Counted from the stretch's first letter, positions 15,852 to 24,637 are shown. The stretch is 37,979 nucleotides of DNA from Candidatus Methanoperedens sp. (GCA_027460465.1 JAPZAV010000172.1:1-37979), one strand, 5' to 3'. The notes: generated by a model not told the origin, from the letters alone. A program made the numbers and translations.

Positions 15852-16940
15852 ATGGTCAAAAAAACTGAAGAAAGAAAAGAAGAGAAAGAAGAAAGAAAGG
15901 ACATGTTCAAGACATGGGCTGATAGCTACACAGCAGTTTCAAAAATGTGGGAGGATTCCTACTTAAAGTTATACAGACCATGGATTGAATCCACAGGAGA
16001 GATGTTCGATAAGGCAGCTCAAATCTCAAAGCAAGCTGCACCTGAGCAATACAAGGAGTTCTATGACGAATGGGTGAAAACATATCAGAACACCATTGGT
16101 GATTATTATCCCATCCCGACTCTGAAGTCCAATAAAGAGACGCTTGAGAAACTCCTCACAAGTGCAGAAGAATCGAACGGGATATACAGATCATGGATCG
16201 CCGAGTTAGAGGACAATTCCCAGAAGACGAGGGAAATACTCAAAGGCGAAACAGACCCTGCAAAATACAAAGAGTGCTATGATATGTGGATAAAGTCGTA
16301 TGAAAAGATTTTCGATGAAATTCTGGCACTGCCGACCAGGGAAAATATAAAAGTGATATTTGAAAATTACACAGGGGTACCAGATATCTATTCAGAGACC
16401 TTTGTGCAGATATCAAAACTGTGGAAGAATACATACGCAAAGCTCTACGCTCCGTGGAGAGAGTCCATAGCCAGGCTTTCTGAGAAAGCTGCAGAGATCT
16501 CTAAAGGAGGAGCGGGTCCTGAAGCATATAAAGAATTTCATACCCTGTGGCTGAATACATATCAGGAGACCTTTGGCACCATGTTTGATGTCAGGCATGC
16601 GCAGCCTTCAAAAGAGGTTTTCGAGAATTTCGTGCAAAGTGCGAACATCTATCTGAACTTTTACAAGTCATGGATAGCTGCGCTTGAAACACTGGAAGTC
16701 AATGCCAAAAAGCTATCAAAACAGACAAATGATCCAAAAGCATTTAAAGAATTTTATGATCTATGGGTAAAAACATATGAAAAAGCTTTTGACAGCTTCT
16801 TTGAGGATACGCTCACAGTCAGCCCGCTGAAAGAGACCCTGGAGCCTGTAAAGAATGCAGCCAGGATGTATGCAGACACAATTACCAGGATCTCCAGGCT
16901 GTGGTTGGAATCGTATTCCAGCTCCACAAGCCGGGCTTGA
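15852..16940 (+). CDS. PhaE-repeat (phasin-like) PHA granule protein 1
   Basis: This 362-residue soluble, highly helical protein has no signal peptide. A charged N-terminus (KKTEERKEEKEERKD) is followed by four copies of a motif like YKEFYDEWVKTYQNTIG, starting at residues 67, 139, 226 and 298. The spacing of 72, 87 and 72 residues shows that a unit of about 159 residues was duplicated. The motif also occurs in PhaE, two genes downstream, so this is a PhaE-related repeat protein. It probably binds the PHA granule surface or the synthase. The ATG at 15852 is chosen because of its GGTGA ribosome binding site and because the next gene begins the same way; a GTG at 15843 is in frame. Function is inferred from the operon. 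Confidence 0.8.
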   Translation: MVKKTEERKEEKEERKDMFKTWADSYTAVSKMWEDSYLKLYRPWIESTGEMFDKAAQISKQAAPEQYKEFYDEWVKTYQNTIGDYYPIPTLKSNKETLEKLLTSAEESNGIYRSWIAELEDNSQKTREILKGETDPAKYKECYDMWIKSYEKIFDEILALPTRENIKVIFENYTGVPDIYSETFVQISKLWKNTYAKLYAPWRESIARLSEKAAEISKGGAGPEAYKEFHTLWLNTYQETFGTMFDVRHAQPSKEVFENFVQSANIYLNFYKSWIAALETLEVNAKKLSKQTNDPKAFKEFYDLWVKTYEKAFDSFFEDTLTVSPLKETLEPVKNAARMYADTITRISRLWLESYSSSTSRA

Positions 16941-16979
16941 ATCCGAAAAAATCCAGCATACCTAGAGAGGTGAATTATT

Positions 16980-18035
16980 ATGGCTAAAAAAACTGAAGAA
17001 AGAAAAGAAGTAAGCGAAGAAAAGCAGGACATGTTCAAGACATGGGCTGATAGCTACACAGCAGTTTCAAAAATGTGGGAGGATTCCTACTTAAAGTTAT
17101 ACAAACCATGGATTGAATCCACGGAAGAGATGTTCGAGAAAGCGGCTCAACTCTCAAAGGAATCTTCTCCAAGGCAGTATAAGGAGTTCTATGATGATTG
17201 GGTAAAAACATACCAGAACACCTTTGGAAAATATTACTCGCTCCCGACTCTGAAATCCAATAAAGAAACGCTTGAGAAACTCCTTACAAGTGCAGAAGAA
17301 TCGAACGGTATATACAGATCATGGATCACCGAGTTAGAGGATAATTCCCGGAAGACAAGGGAGATACTCAAGGGCGAGGCAGACCCTGCAAAATACAGAG
17401 AATGCCATGATATGTGGATAAAATCGTATGAAAAAATATTCGATGAAATCATGGTACTGCCTGTCATGGAAAGTACAAAAGAGATATTTGAAAAATACAC
17501 AGGTGTTCCTGATATCTACTTTGGGAGCTTTGTCCAGATGTCAAAACTATGGAAGAATACATACGCAAAGCTGTACGGGCCGTGGAGTGCGTCTATAGCC
17601 AGGCTTTCAGAGAAAATGGCAGAGCTCTCCGCGGGAGGAGCAAGCCCGGAAGCCTATAAGGAATTCTATACAATATGGATGGAAACGTACAAAGAGACCT
17701 ATGAAAAGTATTTCCAGTCTGTTCAGCCATCAAAAGAGGTATTTGAAAGCTTCGTGCATAGCACCAGCATTTATCTGAACATGTACAAGTCCTGGATAAC
17801 AGCACTTGAAAAAATGTCGAAAAAGGCTGAAGAGCTATCAAAAAAGACCACAGACCCGGAGGCTTATAAGGAATTTTATGATCTCTGGGTAAAAATGTAT
17901 GAAAAGGCATTCGAAAGCTTCTTCGAGGACATGCCTGTTATGGGTCCAATGAAAGAGCTCATGGACCCTGTCAAGAACATGGCAAAGATATATACAGACA
18001 CCTTTGCCAGAATGTCCAAGATGTGGATGAAATAG
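16980..18035 (+). CDS. PhaE-repeat (phasin-like) PHA granule protein 2
   Basis: This 351-residue paralogue of the preceding protein shares its start (MAKKTEERKE) and a stretch of near identity, MFKTWADSYTAVSKMWEDSY. It has the same four-fold repeat of YKEFYDxWVKTY-type motifs. The C-terminal halves differ more, ending in FARMSKMWMK. A GAGAGGTGA ribosome binding site precedes the ATG, almost the same as that of the first copy, so the whole gene start was duplicated. It is 39 bp from the previous gene and 28 bp from phaE. It probably acts as a second granule-associated or synthase-modulating protein. No PhaC-type catalytic motif is present. Confidence 0.8.
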   Translation: MAKKTEERKEVSEEKQDMFKTWADSYTAVSKMWEDSYLKLYKPWIESTEEMFEKAAQLSKESSPRQYKEFYDDWVKTYQNTFGKYYSLPTLKSNKETLEKLLTSAEESNGIYRSWITELEDNSRKTREILKGEADPAKYRECHDMWIKSYEKIFDEIMVLPVMESTKEIFEKYTGVPDIYFGSFVQMSKLWKNTYAKLYGPWSASIARLSEKMAELSAGGASPEAYKEFYTIWMETYKETYEKYFQSVQPSKEVFESFVHSTSIYLNMYKSWITALEKMSKKAEELSKKTTDPEAYKEFYDLWVKMYEKAFESFFEDMPVMGPMKELMDPVKNMAKIYTDTFARMSKMWMK

Positions 18036-18063
18036 GTTCATACCTAAAAAGCAGGGTTTGAGT

Positions 18064-18636
18064 ATGGAAAAATCCAATTTTGAATCCACACAGGAAATCT
18101 TTGACATGTGGTTGAAGACCTACGAAGCCACTTTTGGCAGGATAGTTGAAATGCCTGCCATGGGTCCAACAAGGGAGAGATCCGAAAAAATGATGAAGGG
18201 TTTTTCCCTTTTCGCTGAACTCTCTTCAACCTGGATGGATTCCAATGTGAATTTCCAGAGCGTGTTCATGGAAGCAATGCGCAGAGTGCGAGAAAAGACT
18301 GCAAACGAGATGGAGGGAGAGATCAATCCTGAGAAATATAAAGAATTTTACAGGATCTGGATCGAGACATACAGCGAGACATTCAAGGAATTCCTGAAAT
18401 CCGGGCATTTTGCTTCTGACATGGGGAAATTCATGTCATATTTCATGGAATTTCAGAAGTTCAACCGGGAAATGCTCGAGGAGAACTATCTGAAACCCAT
18501 GAATCTTCCCACGAAGACTGAGATCGATGAGATAAACAAAGAGCTGTATTCTCTGAAGAAAAAGGTTAAGGAGTTAGACCGCGTAATAAAAGAGCTATCT
18601 TTGATGAACCCATCTAACAAGGATGAAATTCTTTAG
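18064..18636 (+). CDS. phaE: Class III PHA synthase subunit PhaE
   Basis: This 190-residue protein contains two copies of the helical motif (IFDMWLKTYEATFG and YKEFYRIWIETYSETF). It has the typical PhaE C-terminus, NLPTKTEIDEINKELYSLKK followed by a coiled-coil stretch. PhaE forms the class III synthase with PhaC, encoded 45 bp downstream, and is needed for its activity. It is shorter than many bacterial PhaE proteins (about 300-360 residues). The ATG at 18064 has GCAGGG at a good distance; a TTG at 18058 is in frame. Of the three related proteins in the operon, this is the only one with the coiled-coil tail. Confidence 0.85.
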   Translation: MEKSNFESTQEIFDMWLKTYEATFGRIVEMPAMGPTRERSEKMMKGFSLFAELSSTWMDSNVNFQSVFMEAMRRVREKTANEMEGEINPEKYKEFYRIWIETYSETFKEFLKSGHFASDMGKFMSYFMEFQKFNREMLEENYLKPMNLPTKTEIDEINKELYSLKKKVKELDRVIKELSLMNPSNKDEIL

Positions 18637-18681
18637 GTTCATCTAACTGAGAAAATGATGCAAGCTTTGTAAGGAGACTAT

Positions 18682-19845
18682 ATGAAGGAAGCTAACTTAA
18701 TTGATTTTGAAAAATTCAAAAGAGGGATGGAACTATTCCTGGAACCACCTGATTTTTCAGTGGGAACAACGCCTTCCGAGATCATCTTTACCGAAGATAA
18801 GATGAAACTTATCCATTATATCCCGGCCGTTGAAAAACCATATGCAGTTCCAGTACTTGTGGTGTATGCACTTGTGAATAGATACTACATCCTGGATCTT
18901 CAGCCCGATAAAAGCGTAATAAAGAAGCTTTTGGATGAGGGTTTTGATGTCTACATCATTGATTGGGGATATCCTTCAGGTACTGATAGATACCTTACGA
19001 TCGACGACTATGTGAATGGTTATATAAACAATGCTGTGGATAAGATAAAACAGAGGTCAGGATTAGATACGATCACGCTCTTTGGCGTTTGTCAGGGAGG
19101 TACTTTTTCTGTGATGTACGCAGCACTGCACCCTGAAAAGATAAAGAACCTCGTCACCCTGGTGTCACCTGTGAACTTTGATACAGATAAAGGGCTTCTT
19201 CATATCTGGGCAAGGAGCCTGGATGTGGACAAGATCGTGGACTATTATGGAATAGTCCCTGGAGATTTCCTGAACGCAGGATTCCTTCTGACCGATCCGT
19301 TCAGGCTCATGATCGATAAATATGTGGGTCTGTTTGAGAAGATCGAGTGCGAAACAGATGATGGACAATGCGAGCTCAGAAATGAAGAAACGGTCAAGAA
19401 CTTCCTCAGAATGGAGAAATGGATATTCGACAGTCCTGATCAGGCAGGTGAAACCTTCAGGCAGTTCTTCAAAGACTGCTATCAGAAGAACCTCCTCATC
19501 AAAAACAAAATGGTGATCGGTAAAACGACGGTTGATCTGAAAAAGATATCCATGCCTCTGCTTAATGTGATGGCAGAGTTCGATCATCTGGTTCCCAACG
19601 AGGCAAGTAAGCCCCTGAACGATGCAGTATCAAGTTCTGATAAAGAGATGCTGGTTTTTCCAACAGGGCACATTGGTATCTTCGTGGGCTCCAGATCTCA
19701 AAAAGATGTCTGTCCCAGGATTTCCGAGTGGCTGAAGCCCAGGTCTATCCTGAACGGGGAAGGGGAAAAAAGGCCTATTCAGACCGGAAAAAAGAGATCA
19801 GAAAGAAAACGAAACAGTCGAACATCAAGAGTGAATAAGAAATGA
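18682..19845 (+). CDS. phaC: Class III polyhydroxyalkanoate synthase PhaC
   Basis: This 387-residue alpha/beta hydrolase-fold enzyme polymerises (R)-3-hydroxyacyl-CoA into PHA. The lipase-like box is GVCQGG, with Cys137 as the nucleophile. The other catalytic residues are Asp301 in AEFDHLVP and His330 in PTGHIGIF. The DWGYPSG and CQGGTFSVMYAALHPEKI regions are typical of the family. Length fits class III or IV synthases, and the PhaE gene upstream makes it class III. The last 40 residues are a very basic tail (KKRSERKRNSRTSRVNKK) not usual for PhaC; it might bind DNA or granule surfaces. The stop overlaps the next gene by 4 bp. Confidence 0.94.
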   Translation: MKEANLIDFEKFKRGMELFLEPPDFSVGTTPSEIIFTEDKMKLIHYIPAVEKPYAVPVLVVYALVNRYYILDLQPDKSVIKKLLDEGFDVYIIDWGYPSGTDRYLTIDDYVNGYINNAVDKIKQRSGLDTITLFGVCQGGTFSVMYAALHPEKIKNLVTLVSPVNFDTDKGLLHIWARSLDVDKIVDYYGIVPGDFLNAGFLLTDPFRLMIDKYVGLFEKIECETDDGQCELRNEETVKNFLRMEKWIFDSPDQAGETFRQFFKDCYQKNLLIKNKMVIGKTTVDLKKISMPLLNVMAEFDHLVPNEASKPLNDAVSSSDKEMLVFPTGHIGIFVGSRSQKDVCPRISEWLKPRSILNGEGEKRPIQTGKKRSERKRNSRTSRVNKK

Positions 19846-20582
19846 GACTTGAAAACAAGGTTGCAATTATTACAGGAGCAGGAAGCGGTATTGGTAGAAT
19901 GACCGCACTTCTGTTCGCAAAGGAAGGAGCAAACGTCGTGGTCGCCGATGTAAATGAAAAAGGCGGCATGGAAGTAGTATCAGAGATCAAGAAAAATGGA
20001 AGCGATGCATTCTTTGCGAAACTGGATGTAACCAGAAGGGAACAATCAAAACAGATGGTCCAGGATGCGCTGGAAAAATTTGGTAGAATCGACATACTGA
20101 TAAATAATGCAGGCATCATCCAGGATGCTCTTGTGACAAAAATGACAGAGGAGCAATGGGATAATGTGATTAATGTCAACCTCAAAGGAGCTTTCAACTG
20201 CATCCAGGCAGTGGTTGAGGTGATGATCAAACAGGGGAATGGTGCAATTATCAACACTGCCTCTATAGTAGGATTATTTGGTAACGTGGGTCAGACCAAT
20301 TACGCTGCCACCAAAGCAGGTTTGATCGGCATGACAAAGACCCTGGCAAAGGAACTCGGGAAAAAAGGGATAAGGGTAAATGCGGTGGCGCCGGGATTCA
20401 TAATGACACCCATGACCTCGAATGTTCCAGAAAAGATCCTTGAACTGATGAGGGAAAAAACCCCGCTGCGCAGGCTGGGTGAAGCAGAGGATGTTGCATA
20501 TGCATATTTATTTCTTGCTTCAGATGAGGCGAAGTTCGTGAACGGTGCAGTACTTTGCGTGGACGGGGGATTAATAATCTAA
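19842..20582 (+). CDS. phaB: SDR 3-ketoacyl-CoA reductase (PhaB-like)
   Basis: This 246-residue classical short-chain dehydrogenase shows the TGAGSGIG cofactor motif, NNAG at 88-91, and the catalytic Ser141, Tyr154 and Lys158 (YAATK). In this operon the expected reaction is acetoacetyl-CoA to (R)-3-hydroxybutyryl-CoA, the monomer for PhaC. An Asp at the end of the second beta strand (VVVADVNE) suggests preference for NAD(H), unlike most NADPH-dependent PhaB enzymes. A FabG role in fatty-acid synthesis is unlikely in an archaeon. The ATG overlaps the phaC stop (ATGA). Confidence 0.87.
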   Translation: MRLENKVAIITGAGSGIGRMTALLFAKEGANVVVADVNEKGGMEVVSEIKKNGSDAFFAKLDVTRREQSKQMVQDALEKFGRIDILINNAGIIQDALVTKMTEEQWDNVINVNLKGAFNCIQAVVEVMIKQGNGAIINTASIVGLFGNVGQTNYAATKAGLIGMTKTLAKELGKKGIRVNAVAPGFIMTPMTSNVPEKILELMREKTPLRRLGEAEDVAYAYLFLASDEAKFVNGAVLCVDGGLII

Positions 20583-20585
20583 TCG

Positions 20586-20610
20586 CTTTATTATAACATG
20601 TGGAATAAAG
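20586..20610. repeat. Inverted repeat between phaB and phaA
   Basis: CTTTATT (20586-20592) and AATAAAG (20604-20610) form a perfect 7-bp inverted repeat around an 11-bp loop, in the only gap of more than 40 bp between phaC and the second SDR gene. It may mark an internal promoter operator or a transcript-processing hairpin. Confidence 0.35.
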
Positions 20611-20626
20611 TATAGAAGGTGAAACA

Positions 20627-21805
20627 ATGAGCAATGCAGTAATAGTATCTGCAACAAGGACTGCAGTAGGGAAGTTCGGGGGGAGTCTGAAGGATTTCGG
20701 TCCGGGACAGCTCGGTTCTGTTGTTTTGAAAGATGCCCTCGCAAGGGCTGATGTTGAACATGGTGAGGTCGATGAAGTTATCATGGGGAATGTCCTCTCA
20801 GGTGGTCACGGTCAGAATGTGGCAAGGCAGGCTGCAATCTGGGCGGGAATCCCGAAAGAGGTTCCTTCTTTTTGTGTGAACAAGGTATGCGGCTCAGGTC
20901 TGAAATCCGTTATTCTCGGAGCACAGTCCATAATGCTGGGTGATGCTGATGTAGTTCTGGCTGGAGGAATGGAGTCCATGTCTTCGACACCTTACGCGTT
21001 GAAAAAAACCCGCTGGGGGGCAAAGATGGGCAACGACGAAGTTGTGGATCTCATGATCTACGACGGATTGTGGGATATTTTCAACAATTACCATATGGGG
21101 ATAACGGCAGAGAACGTGGCGGAAAAATACGGTGTTACAAGGCAAGAGCAGGATGAATTCTCAGCAATAAGCCAGAATAAAGCTGAAGCAGCGATCAAAG
21201 CAGGTAAGTTCAAAGAAGAGATTGTCCCGATAGCGATCCCACAGCCAAAAGGCGAGCCTGTGATCTTTGATACAGATGAGTTCCCCAGGTTCGGCACGAC
21301 AAAGGAGACCCTCGCAAAACTGAAACCTGCGTTCAAAAAGGACGGAACCGTAACTGCGGGCAACGCATCAGGTATAAACGATGGAGCTGCTGCAGTTCTA
21401 TTGATGTCCGAAGAAAAGGCAAAAGAAAAAGGGGTTACGCCATTAGCGACCATAAAAAGCTACGGGTATTGCGGCGTGTCCCCTGAAACAATGGGCATGG
21501 GTCCTGTTTGCGCCACCAGAAAAGCTGTGGAGCGTGCGGATATAACTCAGGACAGGATTGATCTTATTGAGCTGAATGAAGCATTTGCAGCCCAGAGCGT
21601 GGCGGTCAGCAGAGAACTTGGACTGAATCCCGACAGGGTCAACGTAAGCGGCGGCGCCATAGCCCTGGGACATCCCATAGGAGCGAGCGGCACGAGAATC
21701 CTGGTCACACTTCTTCATGAATTGAGAAGAAGGAAAGGAACATACGGTCTTGCGACCCTCTGCATTGGAGGGGGTCAGGGTATTACCATGGTGATAAAGA
21801 GGTAG
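20627..21805 (+). CDS. phaA: Acetyl-CoA acetyltransferase (thiolase)
   Basis: This 392-residue thiolase carries the complete catalytic set: acyl-accepting Cys88 in [10 protein letters not shown], His349 in [10 protein letters not shown] and Cys379 in LCIGGGQG. Length and motifs match biosynthetic thiolases that condense two acetyl-CoA molecules into acetoacetyl-CoA, the first step of PHB synthesis. A GAAGGTGA ribosome binding site lies before the ATG. It stands between the two SDR reductases of the PHA operon. Unlike archaeal thiolases paired with HMG-CoA synthase and an OB-fold partner, it resembles bacterial PhaA, consistent with an operon gained by transfer; this needs a tree to confirm. 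Confidence 0.94.
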   Translation: MSNAVIVSATRTAVGKFGGSLKDFGPGQLGSVVLKDALARADVEHGEVDEVIMGNVLSGGHGQNVARQAAIWAGIPKEVPSFCVNKVCGSGLKSVILGAQSIMLGDADVVLAGGMESMSSTPYALKKTRWGAKMGNDEVVDLMIYDGLWDIFNNYHMGITAENVAEKYGVTRQEQDEFSAISQNKAEAAIKAGKFKEEIVPIAIPQPKGEPVIFDTDEFPRFGTTKETLAKLKPAFKKDGTVTAGNASGINDGAAAVLLMSEEKAKEKGVTPLATIKSYGYCGVSPETMGMGPVCATRKAVERADITQDRIDLIELNEAFAAQSVAVSRELGLNPDRVNVSGGAIALGHPIGASGTRILVTLLHELRRRKGTYGLATLCIGGGQGITMVIKR

Positions 21806-21807
21806 AC

Positions 21808-22659
21808 ATGAGAATGGGGGCAGGATTGGAAGGTAAAGTCGCTCTGGTCACAGGAGGTGCAAGGGGGATAGGACGGGCGATCGCTCTTCGGCTGGCAGAG
21901 GAGGGAGCAGACGTTGCTATTAACTATCAGTATACAAAAGAGCATGCTGAGAAGGTATCAAAGCTGATAGACCAGATCGGGACAAGAGATGAACTTGATA
22001 GACTATCCCTGATGATAGATCAGATGGATTCAAAAGAGCAGGCAAAGGAAGTGTCGAAGTTGATAGACTCCATGGGCAAGCACTCTGTCATATGCCAGGC
22101 AAACGTCAATGATTATGAGCAGGTAAACAGAATGCGAGACCAGGTTGTGGATCAATTCGGGAAAATCGATATACTGGTCAATAATGCGGGAATCGTCAGG
22201 GATAAATCTTTTGTAAAAATGACACCCCAGATGTGGACTGAAGTATTATCTGTGAACCTGGACGGCACTTTCTACTGCACCAAAGCAGTCATAGAGGGTA
22301 TGCTGGAGCGGAAGTATGGCAGAATCGTGAATATATCCTCTGTAATCGGGAGGATGGGTAACCGCGGACAGGCGAACTATGCAGCCTCAAAGGCTGGAAT
22401 GATAGCCCTCACCCAAACACTGGCAAAGGAATTTGCAAATAAGGGCATAACTGTGAACGCAGTGGCGCCAGGATTCATAGAAACTGATATGCTGAGATCT
22501 GTCCAGAAAGAAGTTATGGATAAAATTCTCGCCCAGATACCTCTCGGAAGACTCGGGAAGCCGTCAGAGGTAGCCGGGGCAGTGGCGTACCTGGTCTCAG
22601 AAGACGGGAATTACATCACAGGCCAGGTCATAGATATAAATGGAGGACTTTATATCTGA
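21808..22659 (+). CDS. SDR 3-oxoacyl reductase with internal 16-residue triple repeat
   Basis: This 283-residue short-chain dehydrogenase has TGGARGIG, NNAG at 125-128, and catalytic Ser (ISS at 176-178), Tyr191 and Lys195 (YAASK). It is about 32 residues longer than normal. The surplus lies after the second beta strand, where three 16-residue units follow each other (residues 44-59, 60-75, 76-91; cores KVSKLIDQIG, RLSLMIDQMD and EVSKLIDSMG). Normal FabG/PhaB proteins have one such helix. NYQY after the second strand favours NADP(H), so this may be the NADPH-dependent ketoacyl-CoA reductase beside the NADH-type PhaB. It starts 2 bp after the thiolase stop, with GAGGT upstream. Confidence 0.86.
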   Translation: MRMGAGLEGKVALVTGGARGIGRAIALRLAEEGADVAINYQYTKEHAEKVSKLIDQIGTRDELDRLSLMIDQMDSKEQAKEVSKLIDSMGKHSVICQANVNDYEQVNRMRDQVVDQFGKIDILVNNAGIVRDKSFVKMTPQMWTEVLSVNLDGTFYCTKAVIEGMLERKYGRIVNISSVIGRMGNRGQANYAASKAGMIALTQTLAKEFANKGITVNAVAPGFIETDMLRSVQKEVMDKILAQIPLGRLGKPSEVAGAVAYLVSEDGNYITGQVIDINGGLYI

Positions 22660-22677
22660 AAGCTTGAAAAAGTCCTG

Positions 22678-22696
22678 TGCGGAGGTTTTTTCCGCA
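22678..22696. terminator. Hairpin with T-rich loop after the PHA operon
   Basis: TGCGGA (22678-22683) pairs with TCCGCA (22691-22696) around a GGTTTTT loop, 19 nt after the last PHA gene. A run of T inside the loop is unusual. It is likely a 3'-end signal. Confidence 0.4.
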
Positions 22697-22741
22697 ATGT
22701 TTATGCATATTGGGGAATAGTCTAAAATGGAGGTTTGAGTC

Positions 22742-22918
22742 TTGCTGACCAAAAGAAAGACATATTCTGAGAAGTGCCCTGTTTGCGGCGGGGATATACA
22801 TCCACTGGGCGAGGAAACAGTCTCTTTTGATGAACTCCCGCCCAGCGCACCTGTTCTTGCAGAGGTTAGCCCGGGTCACTGGGTAAAAGTGGTGGAACGA
22901 AAACCTCCAAGGACATAA
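22742..22918 (+). CDS. Small CxxC protein (58 aa)
   Basis: A TTG start at 22742 with a strong GGAGGT ribosome binding site 7 nt upstream opens a 58-residue frame. An in-frame stop lies just upstream. The protein begins LTKRKTYSEKCPVCGGDIH and ends VVERKPPRT. It has a single CPVCGG knuckle plus two His, so it could bind zinc as half a ribbon or as a dimer. I do not recognise a family. It lies between the PHA operon and the DUF1464 gene on the same strand. The good ribosome binding site is the main support. Confidence 0.6.
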   Translation: MLTKRKTYSEKCPVCGGDIHPLGEETVSFDELPPSAPVLAEVSPGHWVKVVERKPPRT

Positions 22919-22962
22919 GAACAAAACATAAAAGTTAAGAGCCAGAATGATAAGTTTGCGCC

Positions 22963-24006
22963 ATGGTCAGGGTAATAGGTATAGATCCGGGAACAAAAAG
23001 TTTTGATTTCTGCGGTCTGGATGATGACAGGGTAATCCTGGATATATCTGTACAGACCAGGGACATAAGCAATAATCCTGCTCTGATGTCGGACATCATA
23101 ATAGAAACAGGAGCCGACCTTGTGGTTGGACCATCTGGCTACGGCATCCCTGTGACCTCGATCAAAGATATCGGGGAACGGGAACTGTTCCTTATGTCGC
23201 TCATCAAAAAAGGGGATAAGAAAAGTCTGCTTGGCATGCGGAATTCCATTAACAGAATGAAACAACACGGACTTCCTGTTTTCTTCATCCCTGGCGTGAT
23301 ACATCTTCCGACAGTTCCCTATTACAGAAAAATAAACAAAATAGATATGGGGACTGCGGATAAGGTCTGCAGCGCTGCCCTTGCGATTCAGGATCAGGCA
23401 AAAAGGCACAGCAAGAGGTATGATGAAACCTCTTTGATAATGCTGGAGATGGGGTTTGGATACACTGCTGCAATCGCGGTAAAGAACGGGAAAATCATAG
23501 ACGGTGTCGGGGGCAGTACAGGAAATATAGGTTTTCTCTCAATGGGATGTGTGGATGCAGAGCTTGCATATCTTCTTGGAGGATTTAATAAAGACCTCAT
23601 CTTCAAAGGAGGGGTTGAGATGATGGTGAAAAAGCCTGAAGGATTGATGGAGAATGAAAACGCTTTGAACGCATATCTGGATGGTGCAGTTAAGGATGTC
23701 CTGTCTCTCACGGCTTCGGTAAAGCCTGAGGAGATCCTGGTCTCGGGCAGGATATCAAAGCTAAAAGGACTTTTTGAGGAATTGAAAGGACGTCTTGAGC
23801 CTTTGAAGGTAAGAAGATTGGGCGGGTTTAATGTCAGGAATATCAAAGAAGCTGCACAGGGCGCGGCACTGATCGCCAATGGACTTGCCGGAGGAAAGTT
23901 TGAGGAACTCGTTGATATGTTGAAAATAAAAGAGGCTGCCGGGACTTCGCTGGACTATATATTACTGCCCGAGATAGAGGCTCTTAAAAAAGATTATGAG
24001 ATTTAG
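22963..24006 (+). CDS. DUF1464 ASKHA-fold kinase-like protein
   Basis: This 347-residue protein matches the archaeal DUF1464 family, which has the actin/sugar-kinase (ASKHA) fold. The first phosphate motif VIGIDPGTKSFDF is at residues 4-16. A second region follows at LEMGFGYTAAIAVKNGKIID, with GGSTGNIGFLSMG and the late ILVSGRISKL and AAQGAALIANG motifs of nucleotide binding. The substrate is unknown; similarity to butyrate or acetate kinases is structural. There is no signal peptide. It is probably cytoplasmic and conserved in methanogen relatives. Link to the PHA operon is by position only. Confidence 0.85.
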   Translation: MVRVIGIDPGTKSFDFCGLDDDRVILDISVQTRDISNNPALMSDIIIETGADLVVGPSGYGIPVTSIKDIGERELFLMSLIKKGDKKSLLGMRNSINRMKQHGLPVFFIPGVIHLPTVPYYRKINKIDMGTADKVCSAALAIQDQAKRHSKRYDETSLIMLEMGFGYTAAIAVKNGKIIDGVGGSTGNIGFLSMGCVDAELAYLLGGFNKDLIFKGGVEMMVKKPEGLMENENALNAYLDGAVKDVLSLTASVKPEEILVSGRISKLKGLFEELKGRLEPLKVRRLGGFNVRNIKEAAQGAALIANGLAGGKFEELVDMLKIKEAAGTSLDYILLPEIEALKKDYEI

Positions 24007-24023
24007 AATGTTTTTTAGCCTGC

Positions 24024-24569
24024 TTACTGAACCAGGAACATGGATATGAGGGCTGCATACGGGACTGCAATGTTATCGTGCCTGTTGACAGCACCTGCGA
24101 TCATGCCAAAGAGGCTCCCCACAATCGCAATAGGACCTGCATAGTAAAAACCTGCAGCCGCTGCAGCGATAAAACCTGACATAGAGCCTTCCCATGATTT
24201 GTTCTTATTGAAAGGTAATCTGTGCTTTCCAAATCTTCTGCCCATCACTCCTGCAAACCCATCCCCGGCAGCGAGAACCGCGATCGCAGCGAAGCATATT
24301 TTCTCATAGATGAAAAACGAAAGGGAAAGAAGAGAGATGATGGATATGATGTACAGCAATGGCTCTATTGAAAAGCCTTCCATCTCGTTCTCCCTGTAAA
24401 CCAGAGCACGGATCTCCCTGCTAATCCTGGGTTTATGGAACTCGACTGCCAGATAGACCACAAGACCTGATACAGCGAGTGAGAGTGTGAATTCTTTACC
24501 CAGGATGTCAGACCCTGCCAGGTATGGTATCAGGACGCCTGAGATATGGATTGCCTTGCGGAGCTGCAC
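24024..24569 (-). CDS. Dolichol/phytol kinase-like membrane protein
   Basis: This 181-residue integral membrane protein has five to six predicted helices. The motif [16 protein letters not shown] then [11 protein letters not shown] is the CTP-dependent polyprenol kinase / phosphatidate cytidylyltransferase (SEC59, VTE5) signature. In archaea such proteins are thought to phosphorylate isoprenoid alcohols such as dolichol or geranylgeraniol. It is rather short, as archaeal members are. It diverges from purD, with 68 bp between the two starts. Confidence 0.8.
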   Translation of the reverse strand: MQLRKAIHISGVLIPYLAGSDILGKEFTLSLAVSGLVVYLAVEFHKPRISREIRALVYRENEMEGFSIEPLLYIISIISLLSLSFFIYEKICFAAIAVLAAGDGFAGVMGRRFGKHRLPFNKNKSWEGSMSGFIAAAAAGFYYAGPIAIVGSLFGMIAGAVNRHDNIAVPYAALISMFLVQ

Positions 24570-24637
24570 AATACTATTTTGACCTCATGGTTCTTAAAAC
24601 CAGAACATTTTTATGTCCTCAAACATTCTTGGATGAT

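Noticed and set aside
24524-24637. N-terminal extension of purD
   Set aside because: It overlaps the divergent kinase-like gene, and the family N-terminus [10 protein letters not shown] starts at 24638.
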